64,000 bases of DNA, from contig JBGVQS010000024.1 in NCBI GenBank assembly GCA_045127595.1, forward strand, positions 1 through 64,000, given 5' to 3'. Positions 50,558-60,251 of the stretch are shown one piece after another (the stretch's first letter is position 1; each line of letters begins with the position of its first letter). The notes under the pieces are model-generated. The model made no database searches. It worked only from the letters and a program-made list of their open reading frames with translations, and was not told the DNA's origin. Position numbers and translations under genes: made by a program. This DNA is from Scatosoma sp045127595 (GTDB lineage Bacteria; Bacillota; Clostridia; Christensenellales; Borkfalkiaceae).

Positions 50558-53500
50558 TCTTTCGTCCCCCTTGTTTCCTGTTCGGCAATCCGCGCAATCG
50601 TAGCGGGATCAATCGCCGTTTCCGAGCGTTTCCCGCCTGAATCCTTATCAAAACCGCACATACCGCCGTATTTACAATACTCGCAATTCTTATCGTAGGG
50701 CGAGGGCATAATGTTCCCTTCTTTAAGCTCCTTACACCCCTGCCGCGCAACCAAAACGGAATAATCCAAAAAATCCCGAAAAGTCTGCTCGTCCATCACT
50801 CGTTTGGTCGTAGCGGTATTCTTCAACGCCGCAGGGAAAAATTCGCTCTTTTTTTCTTCCGTCAAATTTTTATCCCCGCAAAGCAAGGCTTCCCTATCGC
50901 CGTTCATGAACCCGTGCATACGGAATTTTCCTTCCAAATCGTCGCTGTAATCGACCGACGCAGGAAAATAAAACACCCCGGCAGGGATTCGTTCCCCCTT
51001 GAGCTTCGACATATATAACTGCATTTGGATTTTTCTGCCCGTATAATAGGAAGTCGCGCTGTCGTCGATTTTACCCGTTTTGTAATCGATAACGCGCACG
51101 TACTTTTCCGTACCGTCCACGCGGTCGACTTTCCCATGGAATTCGTCAGTCAAAATCTCCTTTTCCGTGTCTTCCACCGAAAAATCCGAACCAGCAATTT
51201 GTCGATACGCCGCAACCGCTACGTCCGCGCCTTCCTTTAAAAGCTTTTCGCCAAATACCATATCCGAAGCGGTATCCTGCTGCATAGCGTATGCGGAAGT
51301 TTTCAAAAGCTCCGCGCCGCGGTGCATAGCGTAAGCACGCATCTCCTCTTCCGATTGTATCCAAGACGCCGCCTTTGCCACTTCTTCTAATAAGGTATGA
51401 ATAAAGTTCCCCGTATCCACGGCAAGCACCGCCGCTTCTTCTCTCTCTTTTAATTTTAATCCCCGCTGTGCAAAATGTTTGAACGGACATTCAAAGTACC
51501 CTTCCAAGGACGTAGGAGATATTTTTCCGTCGTGAAAAAACAGCTCTTTACCGCGTTCAACTCGTACCTGCCCCACTCGTTCTGCCAAATAATTGTCCTT
51601 TTCGTTTACACCGAGTTTATCGAGCGCGGTAAATAGAGAGGAGTATTTTCTCAAACGTTCCCCTTTCGCTATGTCGGCAGTTAAACGCATTTCGTATTCC
51701 GCTTTTTCCGTCAACAAACGCCGAATCGCAGGCGCAGGCGCGGAAGCGCGATAGCGGAAATCCGTTGGCTCGTATTTTTTACGGCGAAGCAGTTTTCCCC
51801 CGTTCTCCTCGCAAAACAATCTATCCACGTAGCGGAAAATCTCGCTGATAGCTGGCTCGCTGCCGTCGGCGGAAAGCGGATAGGTCAAATATAAATCGTC
51901 TAAAAAGGTACAAAGATTCAAACAAACGCTTTCGCGGTTGCGAAGATTGACTTCCGCGACGGTCGGTTCTAACAATGCTTTCACTTCGGCAAGACGGGCA
52001 ATTTCCTTATCCGAAACAATCGCCGTATCACTGCCGACACGGGGCACGTCTTCCGTCAGCCCCACGGCAAAAAGCGTGGATACCTTTTCAATACGACTGT
52101 CTGTAATATCCCCGATAAATACCGCGTCCGCTTTCAAAGGAATCAGGGAAATTTCCGTCGCGTCCAAGCCGTCTTTTAATATCGCTTCAAATTCGGCAAC
52201 CGTCATCTCCTTACCGCCCGTCAAAAGCTCCGCTTCCGCAAGCAGTTTTTCGAGCGTTTTATAAATTTGTGCCAAATATCCCTTTTGCGCCACGTCGGAG
52301 ATGTCCTGCTCCAACGAAAAAAGCTTGTTTTCTACGTCAAAATCCGTCAGGATTTTTTCAACGGCGGCACAGTAAACTCGACCATGCCCCCTTGCTTTTA
52401 TGTTTTCCGTTGCCAAAAGCACACGATTTCTACCACTTTGCAATTTTTCAAAATCAAAGCGTTCTACCCCTTCCCCCGTCTTGATTTCACGCTTTGCGCC
52501 ACCGCGGTAGTTGGCAAATTTCAGCAAATAATTACGGTATTCATCGCTTTCCCCAAAGAAATAATTCCCTGCCAAAGACTGCACCGAATCCACCGAAAAC
52601 CGCTCTTTTACCACACGGAAACAATCGAGCAAGAACCTGGATAACGGATGGCGTTTCAAGGACTTTTTCTCGTCCACGAAATAGGGAATCTTATATTCGT
52701 CAAACGCCTTTTTAATGGAAAGCGAATACCCGCCCACGTCAGGCACAAGCAAGGCAAAATCGCGATACCTTGCCCCTTGCTTTTCTTGCATAATACGCCG
52801 AATCTGCACCGCAACGTATTCCGCTTCCGCAAGCTTGTCTTCCGCTTCAAATATATGAATACGGTTCGTAGAAACACTATTCCCCGTTCGTTCAGGATTA
52901 AACAGCCCCTTGCGCAATCTTTCCGCGTCTCCGTCAAGCGGTTTTCCCAACGCGCGAATTCGCACTTTTCCGTATTCCTCACAAGTAGAAACAAACGCGT
53001 TCACCGCGCTGTTGCGGTATAATTCTTCTTCCCCAGCGCAAAAAATCCCGATAACGCTGTCCGCGGTTTCAAGCGCCGCGCGGATCGTTTGCCGCGCTTG
53101 CGCCGTAAAGGAACGGTAGCAAAGAAAAATTACGTTTTTCCCCTTTAACACGCCGCTTTGACGAATGTACACAGGCAGCATCGAAAGATAACGGCTCTCG
53201 TCCAAAAACGCATTATCGCGCAAAAAATCAGCGTAGCCTTGGTAAATCAACGCAAGATCCGCCGTCTTTTTCTTTAACATATCGTCAGGCAAAGCCGCAA
53301 GGCTGTCCTGTAAAACCTCGGGCGTGATTTCGGAAGCGGAAAACTGCGCCAAGGTTTCATAAATACTTTTCGCACTGTTCCCAACAACGGACGCGCTTGT
53401 AAAGCATTGCAGCTTGTTTTCACGCTGTAACGAAGTCATAATCTCCCCCACAGCCATAACCGAGCCTTGTTTGCTAATCGCCCTGCCGTCCGCTTTTAAA

Positions 53501-53694
53501 AATCTGGAAAAGGTGGATACGGAAGAAGCAAACGTACCGCCCGTGCGCTTGACGAGCGCGCGCTCCGCAATCAACGTCAGCCTATCTTCGCAAAAAATGA
53601 CGTTCTCTTTTCCGCCGCGTTCCAATTCCGCAGCGTACTCCGCCATAATTTCCATACACTCCGACAGGGTATAAGCTTTCAAAACCGCGCGCAT
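50554..53694 (-). CDS. addB: Helicase-nuclease AddAB, subunit B
   Basis: 1046 residues. The C-terminal part has the nuclease block KVDRVDGTEKYVRVIDYKTGKID and Fe-S cysteines: one in YFECPFKHFAQRGL and three in CEYCKYGGMC near the end. These features define AddB. The N-terminus lacks the GxxGxGKT Walker A present in Bacillus AddB, so it resembles forms whose B subunit has lost ATP binding. GGAGGAAGGACTTT precedes the ATG. It is translationally coupled to addA. Confidence 0.93.
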   Translation of the reverse strand: MRAVLKAYTLSECMEIMAEYAAELERGGKENVIFCEDRLTLIAERALVKRTGGTFASSVSTFSRFLKADGRAISKQGSVMAVGEIMTSLQRENKLQCFTSASVVGNSAKSIYETLAQFSASEITPEVLQDSLAALPDDMLKKKTADLALIYQGYADFLRDNAFLDESRYLSMLPVYIRQSGVLKGKNVIFLCYRSFTAQARQTIRAALETADSVIGIFCAGEEELYRNSAVNAFVSTCEEYGKVRIRALGKPLDGDAERLRKGLFNPERTGNSVSTNRIHIFEAEDKLAEAEYVAVQIRRIMQEKQGARYRDFALLVPDVGGYSLSIKKAFDEYKIPYFVDEKKSLKRHPLSRFLLDCFRVVKERFSVDSVQSLAGNYFFGESDEYRNYLLKFANYRGGAKREIKTGEGVERFDFEKLQSGRNRVLLATENIKARGHGRVYCAAVEKILTDFDVENKLFSLEQDISDVAQKGYLAQIYKTLEKLLAEAELLTGGKEMTVAEFEAILKDGLDATEISLIPLKADAVFIGDITDSRIEKVSTLFAVGLTEDVPRVGSDTAIVSDKEIARLAEVKALLEPTVAEVNLRNRESVCLNLCTFLDDLYLTYPLSADGSEPAISEIFRYVDRLFCEENGGKLLRRKKYEPTDFRYRASAPAPAIRRLLTEKAEYEMRLTADIAKGERLRKYSSLFTALDKLGVNEKDNYLAERVGQVRVERGKELFFHDGKISPTSLEGYFECPFKHFAQRGLKLKEREEAAVLAVDTGNFIHTLLEEVAKAASWIQSEEEMRAYAMHRGAELLKTSAYAMQQDTASDMVFGEKLLKEGADVAVAAYRQIAGSDFSVEDTEKEILTDEFHGKVDRVDGTEKYVRVIDYKTGKIDDSATSYYTGRKIQMQLYMSKLKGERIPAGVFYFPASVDYSDDLEGKFRMHGFMNGDREALLCGDKNLTEEKKSEFFPAALKNTATTKRVMDEQTFRDFLDYSVLVARQGCKELKEGNIMPSPYDKNCEYCKYGGMCGFDKDSGGKRSETAIDPATIARIAEQETRGTKE
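51556..51574 (+). repeat. Dispersed motif copy inside addB
   Basis: TTCAACTCGTACCTGCCCC; on the coding strand it encodes the VGQVRVE linker just before the nuclease domain. Confidence 0.6.
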
Positions 53695-53901
53695 AAAGTC
53701 CTTCCTCCTTTCCTTTTCTACTATTATAACATATTTATAGGGAAATTTTCAGCTTTTTTCATAATAATTTTCAAGAAAACGCCTCTTTTTTTTTGCAAAA
53801 TTAAAATAATGTGGTATAATAGTATGGTAAACGCACTCAAAAATCATTCTATACCGCGTTTACGCTATATTGCTTGTTCGTAAAAGCAAAACGGAGTTAC
53901 T

Positions 53902-54891
53902 ATGAAAAACAAAAAACGTCTTTCCATAATTTCCATTCTTGTCGGCGCGTCCCTACTTAGCGCGTGCGGCGCAGGCGACAGCAAAGTTGCGCTTGGGGAT
54001 TACTGGAACACCAACCCTACCATTGAACAAAGAGTCAATGAAACCGCCGTCTACGAAGTTGCTTTCGAAGCAGATAGCGGTCTTGAATCGGTAAATTATG
54101 ATTTGACCTATGCCAACGGCAAGTATAAAACAATCCTTGAAACGGAAACGGGCAGCGGCGGTGTAATCCAATACCGTTACAGAACGGAATTTTCCATTGA
54201 CGCGATCTTTACAAAGGACGGAGAAATTTCCACCGTAACCGATTCGGTTGTTACCGAAGTCGTATTTGGCGGCGAAGCGGACTTGTTCCGTCCCATTAGC
54301 TCTTACCGCGCAGTCGAAAGCCATAGCCCCACGAATAAATCGGGGAGTTCCTTGGAATCCTGCTATAAGCATTATAAATATACCATTGAAACGGCTTACG
54401 CTGCGGACGGCGGAAAATCCACCGCAACGATCGTTGACCTGAACGCCGACGAACCGACGCCGAGAGTACAAAAATTCACGGCGAGCGGCGGCAAAAAGAG
54501 TTACGTGGATAACGAACAGCTTATCTTAATGCTCCGCGCGATTCCTTCGGGCACTTCTTCTGCAAAGATTAAAACGTACAGCCCCTACGTCGAAGCGAAA
54601 CAAACGATTAAATATTCGTTCGACGGCAAGGAAGAAGACGTTTTCGAATTCAAAGAAAACGGCACGGACGTAAAACGTTCGATTGTGTATTATCCCGTAG
54701 ATATGGTATTGAGCAGTTCGAACCCAGGCGCAACACAAACCGCATGGGTAGCAAAAGCGGGCGAGGGTACGGGCGCAAGCAATCAGTATAACCCCAACCG
54801 TAATATTATGCTGAAATTAGAAACGCCTTTACCGTATATGCTTGGAAAACTCGTTTATACTTTAAAGACGGTAGATTATACGGTTGCATAA
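53902..54891 (+). CDS. Lipoprotein of unknown function
   Basis: 329 residues. The signal peptide ends in lipobox LLSAC, with the lipidated Cys at 22. The mature part is beta-rich and polar, with no known catalytic motif. A TTGCAA/TATAAT promoter about 75 nt upstream and ACGGAGTTACT before the ATG support expression. A strong terminator follows. It is probably an extracellular, membrane-tethered protein. I do not recognise the family. Confidence 0.8.
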   Translation: MKNKKRLSIISILVGASLLSACGAGDSKVALGDYWNTNPTIEQRVNETAVYEVAFEADSGLESVNYDLTYANGKYKTILETETGSGGVIQYRYRTEFSIDAIFTKDGEISTVTDSVVTEVVFGGEADLFRPISSYRAVESHSPTNKSGSSLESCYKHYKYTIETAYAADGGKSTATIVDLNADEPTPRVQKFTASGGKKSYVDNEQLILMLRAIPSGTSSAKIKTYSPYVEAKQTIKYSFDGKEEDVFEFKENGTDVKRSIVYYPVDMVLSSSNPGATQTAWVAKAGEGTGASNQYNPNRNIMLKLETPLPYMLGKLVYTLKTVDYTVA

Positions 54892-54907
54892 AAGAGAATA
54901 ACAAATA

Positions 54908-54945
54908 CGGCGGAACGCCTAAAACGTTCCGCCGTTGTTTTTTTG
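54908..54945. terminator. Terminator after the lipoprotein, identical to one at 57582
   Basis: CGGCGGAACG/CGTTCCGCCG around CCTAAAA, then TTGTTTTTTT. The same hairpin and loop recur at 57582-57608. Confidence 0.88.
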
Positions 54946-54976
54946 TTGTAGCGCCGTTGTCTTTTTCACTCAATAA

Positions 54977-57361
54977 TCACTCGGTTTCTTTATTCCAAGC
55001 GACAGGTTTTCCGTCAACGTAATGCCAGTAATGCCCGTCTTCCGACAACATCTCCTCTTTTGTTTCCGCGTATAAATAAATAGTAGAACCTTCGGGAAGT
55101 ACCGTGTCTTCCGTAACAAGCTCTGACCATTCCTTTTCCGTGCATTTGACGTATACGTTCGGGATATAAGGATAAACGCCGTCCACCTTTTTACTATCCG
55201 CCCGCACAACGCTCTCCATTTTATCTATCATGGTTTTCGGTAAAATAATAGTCGTCAAAGTTGGACATTTTGAAAAAGCCCACACCCCAATCTCCGTTAC
55301 ACTGTCGGGAATTTCAAGGATTTCTAAAGACGTCCTCGAAAAAACTGAACTTCCTATCTTTTCTAACGTAGACGGTAAAGAAATTTCTTTTAATGCAGTC
55401 GCTCCCTTGAATGCATCAGAGGAAATTTCCTTTACCCCCTCGTGCAAGATTACCTCTTCCAAAGCAGGGCATTCTGAAAAATCAGGCACCACTTCACAAT
55501 AAGCAATCACTTTTTTCAAAGACTTGCACCGCGCAAAAACTTCATAACTCCCAAGTAGTGAACCCCCAAACGTCAAAGAGGCGGGAAGGGTTACTTCCGT
55601 AAGACCTGTATTATAAAATGCATAGTCTTCCACATGCGTAGCAGCGTCCTCTCCGTTCCAAACAGCTTTTTTCAAGTTGGTGCAATTTTTAAAAGCTTCT
55701 CGCCCAATTTCCTTTAAATTGCTTGGAAAGACAATTTCCTGTAAGCTTTTACAGCCGTAAAAGGCATTCCATTCGATTGCTTCTAAAGAAGAGGGCATAA
55801 CAACCTCTTTTAACGAAACGCACCCTTCAAAAGCTTTGAATCGAATCTTGCCCATCTTCTTGGGAAGCTTTACGCTTTCCAATGCCGTGCATTCATTAAA
55901 AGTAGAACCTGTATTTAAACTTGTCTCCTCCCCAAGAAAAATAACGGTTTTCAACGATTTGCATCTCTCAAAGCTACCCACGCTCGTAACGTTTGCAGGT
56001 ATCGTTATTTCGGTCAATCCGCTCTCAGTAAAGGAACCAACTGTTTTTAAAGTGGACGGCAACGTAATTGTTTTTAGCGCCGTACATCCTGTAAAACCGC
56101 TGACCGTTTCCAACCCTTCAGGCAAATCGACCCTTTCTAAAGCGGTACAGTCATTAAAAGTGTTGCCGTTTACAGCTCTTAAAGTTTTTAACGTAGAAGG
56201 AAAACTAACCTCTTTTAACGAAGTACAATTTTCAAATATACGTCCGCTAAGCTCGGTCAACCCGTCAGGAAAATCAATTTTTTTCAAAGATGTACAGCCG
56301 GCAAAGCTGTAATCACTAGACGTCATTGCCGTTACGTTATCGGGCAGTACGACCTCCTCCAAGGCGGTACTGTTTCTAAAGCTTATACCGTCCACCTCTA
56401 CACCGTTCGGAATCACGACCCGACGAATTGTTTTATTTCCTGCAAAATTTACGTTAAGCACCTTTACCGTGGAGGGAATTTCCAAAACGGGCCCTAACGT
56501 TCCTTTGTAATTAAAGCATATCCCGTTATACACCACAAGTCCGTCCGGTTGATTTTCCAGCCATTTTGTTCCCGACATAGAGTTGTATCCTATCTCTTTA
56601 AGAGTATCTGGCAAATTGATTTCTTCAAGATTTGCGCAATCCAAAAAAATGTTATTCAACGTTGTAAGCTTTGAAGGCAAGACCGCTTTTCGAATGCCGC
56701 AACGCTGAAATGCCCCCACGCCAATATCTGTAACGCTTTCGGGAATCACGATTTCCCTAAGCGCTTTAAAATCCGAAAATGCGAAATCTCCAATACTTTC
56801 TAATGTTTCAGGTAAGTGTATTTCGGTGGTAATCGTGTTCTCTTGTACTCCCTCATTTAAAATGTAATCGTAAAATCCTCGCTCTTCTATTCTTTTCACA
56901 GGTAAACCCAAATGGTAATCGGGGATAACCACCCGTCCGTATAAGCTTGCGTTTCCTTTCGACACCCTATAGCCGCTTTCATCCGACAGAAGGGTATATT
57001 CCAGCCCTTTTGTTTCTTCCAACGGCTTTTTTCCTTCCGCCTCGTAAATATATTTTGCCGTTTTAGAATCCGTATATTTTTTGCCGTTTCCTACGGCAAA
57101 TATTTTAATTTCATAGGTATATCCCTGCGGAAGCGCAGATAAATCGTACCGACATTCTTCCGTGTAAAAATCTTTCGACCCATAATATAGGATATACCCT
57201 TCCGCGTTGTCTACCTCGTCCCAAATAAGCGTTTTTTCTTCCACTCGCACATTATTTGGCATAGCAAGCTGTTTTTGTTTTTCTTTACCGCAAGCGCCAA
57301 GCAAACAACAAAGACAAGCAAGCAATAATAGACAGTATATATATATCTTCTTTTTTATCAC
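54977..57361 (-). CDS. BspA-like leucine-rich repeat lipoprotein
   Basis: About 794 residues. The signal sequence is YCLLLLACLCCLLGAC-like, with the lipidated Cys at the end. Then comes a fibronectin-type region (LIWDEVDNAEGYILYYG). From about residue 135 onward lie some 20 LRR_5 repeats of the form LxxIxIPxxVxxIGxxAFxxCxxL (for example EIVIPESVTDIGVGAF). This is the family of BspA-like surface proteins that bind host or matrix proteins in gut and oral bacteria. The annotated TTG at 57391 puts the ribosome site AAAGGAG inside the gene; the GTG at 57361 with a 9 nt spacer is the better start. A perfect TTGACA/TATAAT promoter lies at 57406-57434. Confidence 0.92.
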   Translation of the reverse strand: MIKKKIYIYCLLLLACLCCLLGACGKEKQKQLAMPNNVRVEEKTLIWDEVDNAEGYILYYGSKDFYTEECRYDLSALPQGYTYEIKIFAVGNGKKYTDSKTAKYIYEAEGKKPLEETKGLEYTLLSDESGYRVSKGNASLYGRVVIPDYHLGLPVKRIEERGFYDYILNEGVQENTITTEIHLPETLESIGDFAFSDFKALREIVIPESVTDIGVGAFQRCGIRKAVLPSKLTTLNNIFLDCANLEEINLPDTLKEIGYNSMSGTKWLENQPDGLVVYNGICFNYKGTLGPVLEIPSTVKVLNVNFAGNKTIRRVVIPNGVEVDGISFRNSTALEEVVLPDNVTAMTSSDYSFAGCTSLKKIDFPDGLTELSGRIFENCTSLKEVSFPSTLKTLRAVNGNTFNDCTALERVDLPEGLETVSGFTGCTALKTITLPSTLKTVGSFTESGLTEITIPANVTSVGSFERCKSLKTVIFLGEETSLNTGSTFNECTALESVKLPKKMGKIRFKAFEGCVSLKEVVMPSSLEAIEWNAFYGCKSLQEIVFPSNLKEIGREAFKNCTNLKKAVWNGEDAATHVEDYAFYNTGLTEVTLPASLTFGGSLLGSYEVFARCKSLKKVIAYCEVVPDFSECPALEEVILHEGVKEISSDAFKGATALKEISLPSTLEKIGSSVFSRTSLEILEIPDSVTEIGVWAFSKCPTLTTIILPKTMIDKMESVVRADSKKVDGVYPYIPNVYVKCTEKEWSELVTEDTVLPEGSTIYLYAETKEEMLSEDGHYWHYVDGKPVAWNKETE

Positions 57362-57405
57362 TTTATATATCTCCTTTATGTAATATTTCAAAAAAATTTT
57401 TACAT

Positions 57406-57434
57406 ATTATACCATTTCATTTATATGCTGTCAA
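57406..57434 (-). promoter_or_regulatory. Promoter of the LRR lipoprotein
   Basis: Minus strand TTGACA (57429-57434) and TATAAT (57406-57411), 17 nt apart, 45 nt before the GTG start. Confidence 0.85.
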
Positions 57435-57545
57435 ACAAATTGGAGATTTTTTACAAAGGAAAAAACGAATTAAAACAATCAAGAAAATGAATTGATGATG
57501 ATTTTGTTATTTTATTTTTGGATAAATTTTTGTTAATTTTATCCA

Positions 57546-57557
57546 TTCAACGCGTAC
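57546..57557 (+). repeat. Partial dispersed motif, intergenic
   Basis: TTCAACGCGTAC only; the TGCCCC part is replaced by ACGGTAGG. Confidence 0.4.
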
Positions 57558-57581
57558 ACGGTAGGCTTGTTTGAAAAATAA

Positions 57582-57608
57582 CGGCGGAACGCCTAAAACG
57601 TTCCGCCG
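57582..57608. terminator. Terminator of the HAD hydrolase gene, duplicate of 54908
   Basis: CGGCGGAACG/CGTTCCGCCG with loop CCTAAAA, same as at 54908-54934. On the + side TTGTCTTTTTG follows. The two copies bracket the LRR lipoprotein gene. Confidence 0.85.
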
Positions 57609-57624
57609 TTGTCTTTTTGTTGCT

Positions 57625-58281
57625 TTAAGGTAAAAACTGATCGAAGTTATAAACAAAGCCGTCCGAAATTTGTTCCGCTTCTATACATTCCTTTTCCGTG
57701 GATTTTTCAAACACGCCGATAATTTTCATGCCAGCCGCTTTCGCCGTCTTTAATACGGTAAGATTGTCGTCTACCATAACGCATTCCGATTTATCTACGG
57801 CAAGCATATCCGCGACTTTGTCGTATATCGAAAGCTCGCCTTTGCTGCCGCCCAAATCTTCCAAAGTCCATACGTTTTCAAAATATTCCCAAAGCCCCAA
57901 CCGCTTTAATACCGCGTCCGTCAATAGGTGCGGACTTGCCGTTAAAACGCTTAGACGGCAACCCTGCTCCCGTAAATATTGCAACGCTTGTTCCGCGTTC
58001 TCTTTGGCAGGGATTCGATAGAAATATTCTTCGTTCAGTCGCTTTGAAAAATAATCGATAATTTCTTCCGCAGGCATATTTACGCCCATGACTTCCGCGT
58101 AATATTTCGCCACGCCTTTAAAACCAAGCGGCGTTAAAATCGTTACAATGTCGGGCGGATAGGAAATACCTTGCTCGTCCAAAAAATCCAACACGATTTT
58201 TACCGCAGGCGGCATGGAATCGATCAGCGTTCCGTCTAAATCAAATATATATACCTTTTCCGTTAATTGAATTTTCTTCAT
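57625..58281 (-). CDS. HAD-IA family hydrolase, phosphoglycolate phosphatase-like
   Basis: 218 residues. Motif I is VYIFDLDGTLIDSMPPAV with the nucleophile Asp, motif II is SVLTASPHL, and motif III/IV is SECVMVDDNLTVLKTA. A helical cap lies between motifs I and II. It is like Gph or beta-phosphoglucomutase relatives; the substrate is not known. The ribosome site is poor, and the start is 12 nt after the typA stop on the same strand, so coupled translation is likely. Confidence 0.87.
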   Translation of the reverse strand: MKKIQLTEKVYIFDLDGTLIDSMPPAVKIVLDFLDEQGISYPPDIVTILTPLGFKGVAKYYAEVMGVNMPAEEIIDYFSKRLNEEYFYRIPAKENAEQALQYLREQGCRLSVLTASPHLLTDAVLKRLGLWEYFENVWTLEDLGGSKGELSIYDKVADMLAVDKSECVMVDDNLTVLKTAKAAGMKIIGVFEKSTEKECIEAEQISDGFVYNFDQFLP

Positions 58282-58293
58282 TTTTTCAAGCTT

Positions 58294-60123
58294 TTATTTG
58301 TTATTCTTTTCCTTGAAACGTGCTTTCGCGCGCAGTTCGCTGTCCAAAATACGCTTTCTGATACGCAAGGACTTGGGCGTAACCTCTAACAGCTCGTCGT
58401 CGGCAATAAATTCCAAACATTCTTCCAAGCTCATTTTGCTGACGGGAATCAAGGTCAATGCGTCGTCGCTGCTTGAAGAACGGGTGTTGGTAAGGTGCTT
58501 GGTTTTGCAAACGTTGACGTTGATGTCGTCCGCAAGGTTGGTATACCCAACGACCATGCCTTGATATACGGGCGTACCCGGCGTGATAAACAAGTTTCCC
58601 CTGCCCTGCGCGTTGAAAAGCCCGTATGCAACCGCTTCGCCCGTTTCAAACGCTACGAGCGAACCTGTATTTCTACGCTGCATATCTCCTTTGTACGGTT
58701 CGTAGGAATAGAAGATCGTGTTCATGATTCCCTGCCCTTTGGTGTCCGTCAAAAATTCGCTCTTATACCCAAACAAGCCGCGCGAAGGAACGGTGAATTC
58801 CAAACGCATACGATTCCCTATCGCCGTCATTTGCACAAGCGAGCCTTTTCTGTTCCCCATTGCCGAGAATACCGGCCCTGTCATATCTTCGGGAACGTCC
58901 GCAACAAATCTTTCGATCGGTTCATGACGAACGCCGTCGATTTCCTTATATAATACTTTGGGGGTGGAAACTTGGAATTCGTACCCTTCTCTACGCATGG
59001 TTTCAATGAGAATGGAAAGGTGCATTTCCCCGCGCCCGCAAACGCGGAAGCTGTCCGCAAAATCGGTATCGCTAACACGCAAGGAAACGTCGCGCAAAAG
59101 CTCCTTGTACAATCTGTCGCGGAGTTGTCTGGTCGTAACAAATTTCCCTTCCTTGCCTGCAAACGGACTGTCGTTGACCGAAAAAGTCATTTCCACGGTA
59201 GGGTCTTCGATCTTGACAAACTGCACGGGTTCAACCGCCGTCGGTTCGCAAACCGTATCCCCAATATTCAATCCGTCAATCCCCGAAAACATGACGATAT
59301 CGCCCGCTTTCGCTCTCTCGACGGAAACTCTTTCCAAGCCTTCAATTTGATACAAGTTCGCAATCTTACAATTTGTGCGTACCTTGGAATCGTTATAATT
59401 ACAAATAGAAACAGGCTCATTCGCACGAATCACACCACGTTCGATCCTGCCTATACCGATACGACCGACAAATTCGTTGTAATCAATACAGGAAACCAAC
59501 AACTGCCCTGCGCCGTCTACGTCCATTTCCATCGGGGGAATGTGCTGTAAAATCGCGTCGAATAAGGGATTGAGATTTTCTTCCTGCTTGTCGGGCGTGA
59601 GCGACGCCGTACCCTGACGGCCGCAACAGTAGACGATCGGGCTTTCCAACTGCTCGTCCGTAGCGTCAAGATCCATCATCAAAAGCTGCATTTCTTCTAC
59701 GACTTCGTCAATACGCGCGTCGGGGCGGTCTACTTTGTTGATAACGATAATCGTTTTCAGCCCAAGCACCAACGCTTTTTGCATAACGAAACGGGTTTGC
59801 GGCAAAGGACCTTCCGCCGCGTCTACAAGAATCAGCGCGCCGTTTACCATTTTTAAAACGCGTTCCACTTCGCCCGAGAAATCGGCGTGTCCCGGCGTGT
59901 CTACAATATTGATTTTTACCCCGTTATAATGCGCCGACGTATTTTTCGCGAGTATGGTAATCCCACGTTCCCGTTCCAAATCGCCGCTGTCCATAACGCG
60001 GTCCTGTACCTGCTGATTGTCGCGGAATACGCCGCCCTGCGCCAACATCTCGTTGACGAGCGTCGTCTTGCCGTGGTCAACGTGCGCAATGATGGCTACG
60101 TTTCTCAAATCTTCTCTAATCAT
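58294..60123 (-). CDS. typA: Ribosome-associated GTPase TypA/BipA
   Basis: 609 residues. G domain with IAHVDHGKTTLVNEM (P loop), DTPGHADFSGEVERV, INKVDRPDAR and the EF-G-like switch region ERGITI. Domain II and the EF-G III and V-like regions follow. The C-terminal TypA-specific domain contains YEPYKGDMQRRNTGSLVA. It aids ribosome assembly and stress growth. AAGGAGTCATTT precedes the ATG. Confidence 0.97.
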   Translation of the reverse strand: MIREDLRNVAIIAHVDHGKTTLVNEMLAQGGVFRDNQQVQDRVMDSGDLERERGITILAKNTSAHYNGVKINIVDTPGHADFSGEVERVLKMVNGALILVDAAEGPLPQTRFVMQKALVLGLKTIIVINKVDRPDARIDEVVEEMQLLMMDLDATDEQLESPIVYCCGRQGTASLTPDKQEENLNPLFDAILQHIPPMEMDVDGAGQLLVSCIDYNEFVGRIGIGRIERGVIRANEPVSICNYNDSKVRTNCKIANLYQIEGLERVSVERAKAGDIVMFSGIDGLNIGDTVCEPTAVEPVQFVKIEDPTVEMTFSVNDSPFAGKEGKFVTTRQLRDRLYKELLRDVSLRVSDTDFADSFRVCGRGEMHLSILIETMRREGYEFQVSTPKVLYKEIDGVRHEPIERFVADVPEDMTGPVFSAMGNRKGSLVQMTAIGNRMRLEFTVPSRGLFGYKSEFLTDTKGQGIMNTIFYSYEPYKGDMQRRNTGSLVAFETGEAVAYGLFNAQGRGNLFITPGTPVYQGMVVGYTNLADDINVNVCKTKHLTNTRSSSSDDALTLIPVSKMSLEECLEFIADDELLEVTPKSLRIRKRILDSELRAKARFKEKNNK

Positions 60124-60251
60124 AAATGACTCCTTACGTAAAACTTTTCAACCCTATTATTTTAATACTTTTTCTTGCTTTTGACAAGAAAAAACGCATA
60201 CGCGCGACAATATTTTTATAATTTTGTAAAAAAATTCCGCAAAGCAGAAGC

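Noticed and set aside
53953..54471. 172-residue minus ORF opposite the lipoprotein
   Set aside because: Antisense shadow; the + frame has a signal peptide, lipobox, promoter and ribosome site.
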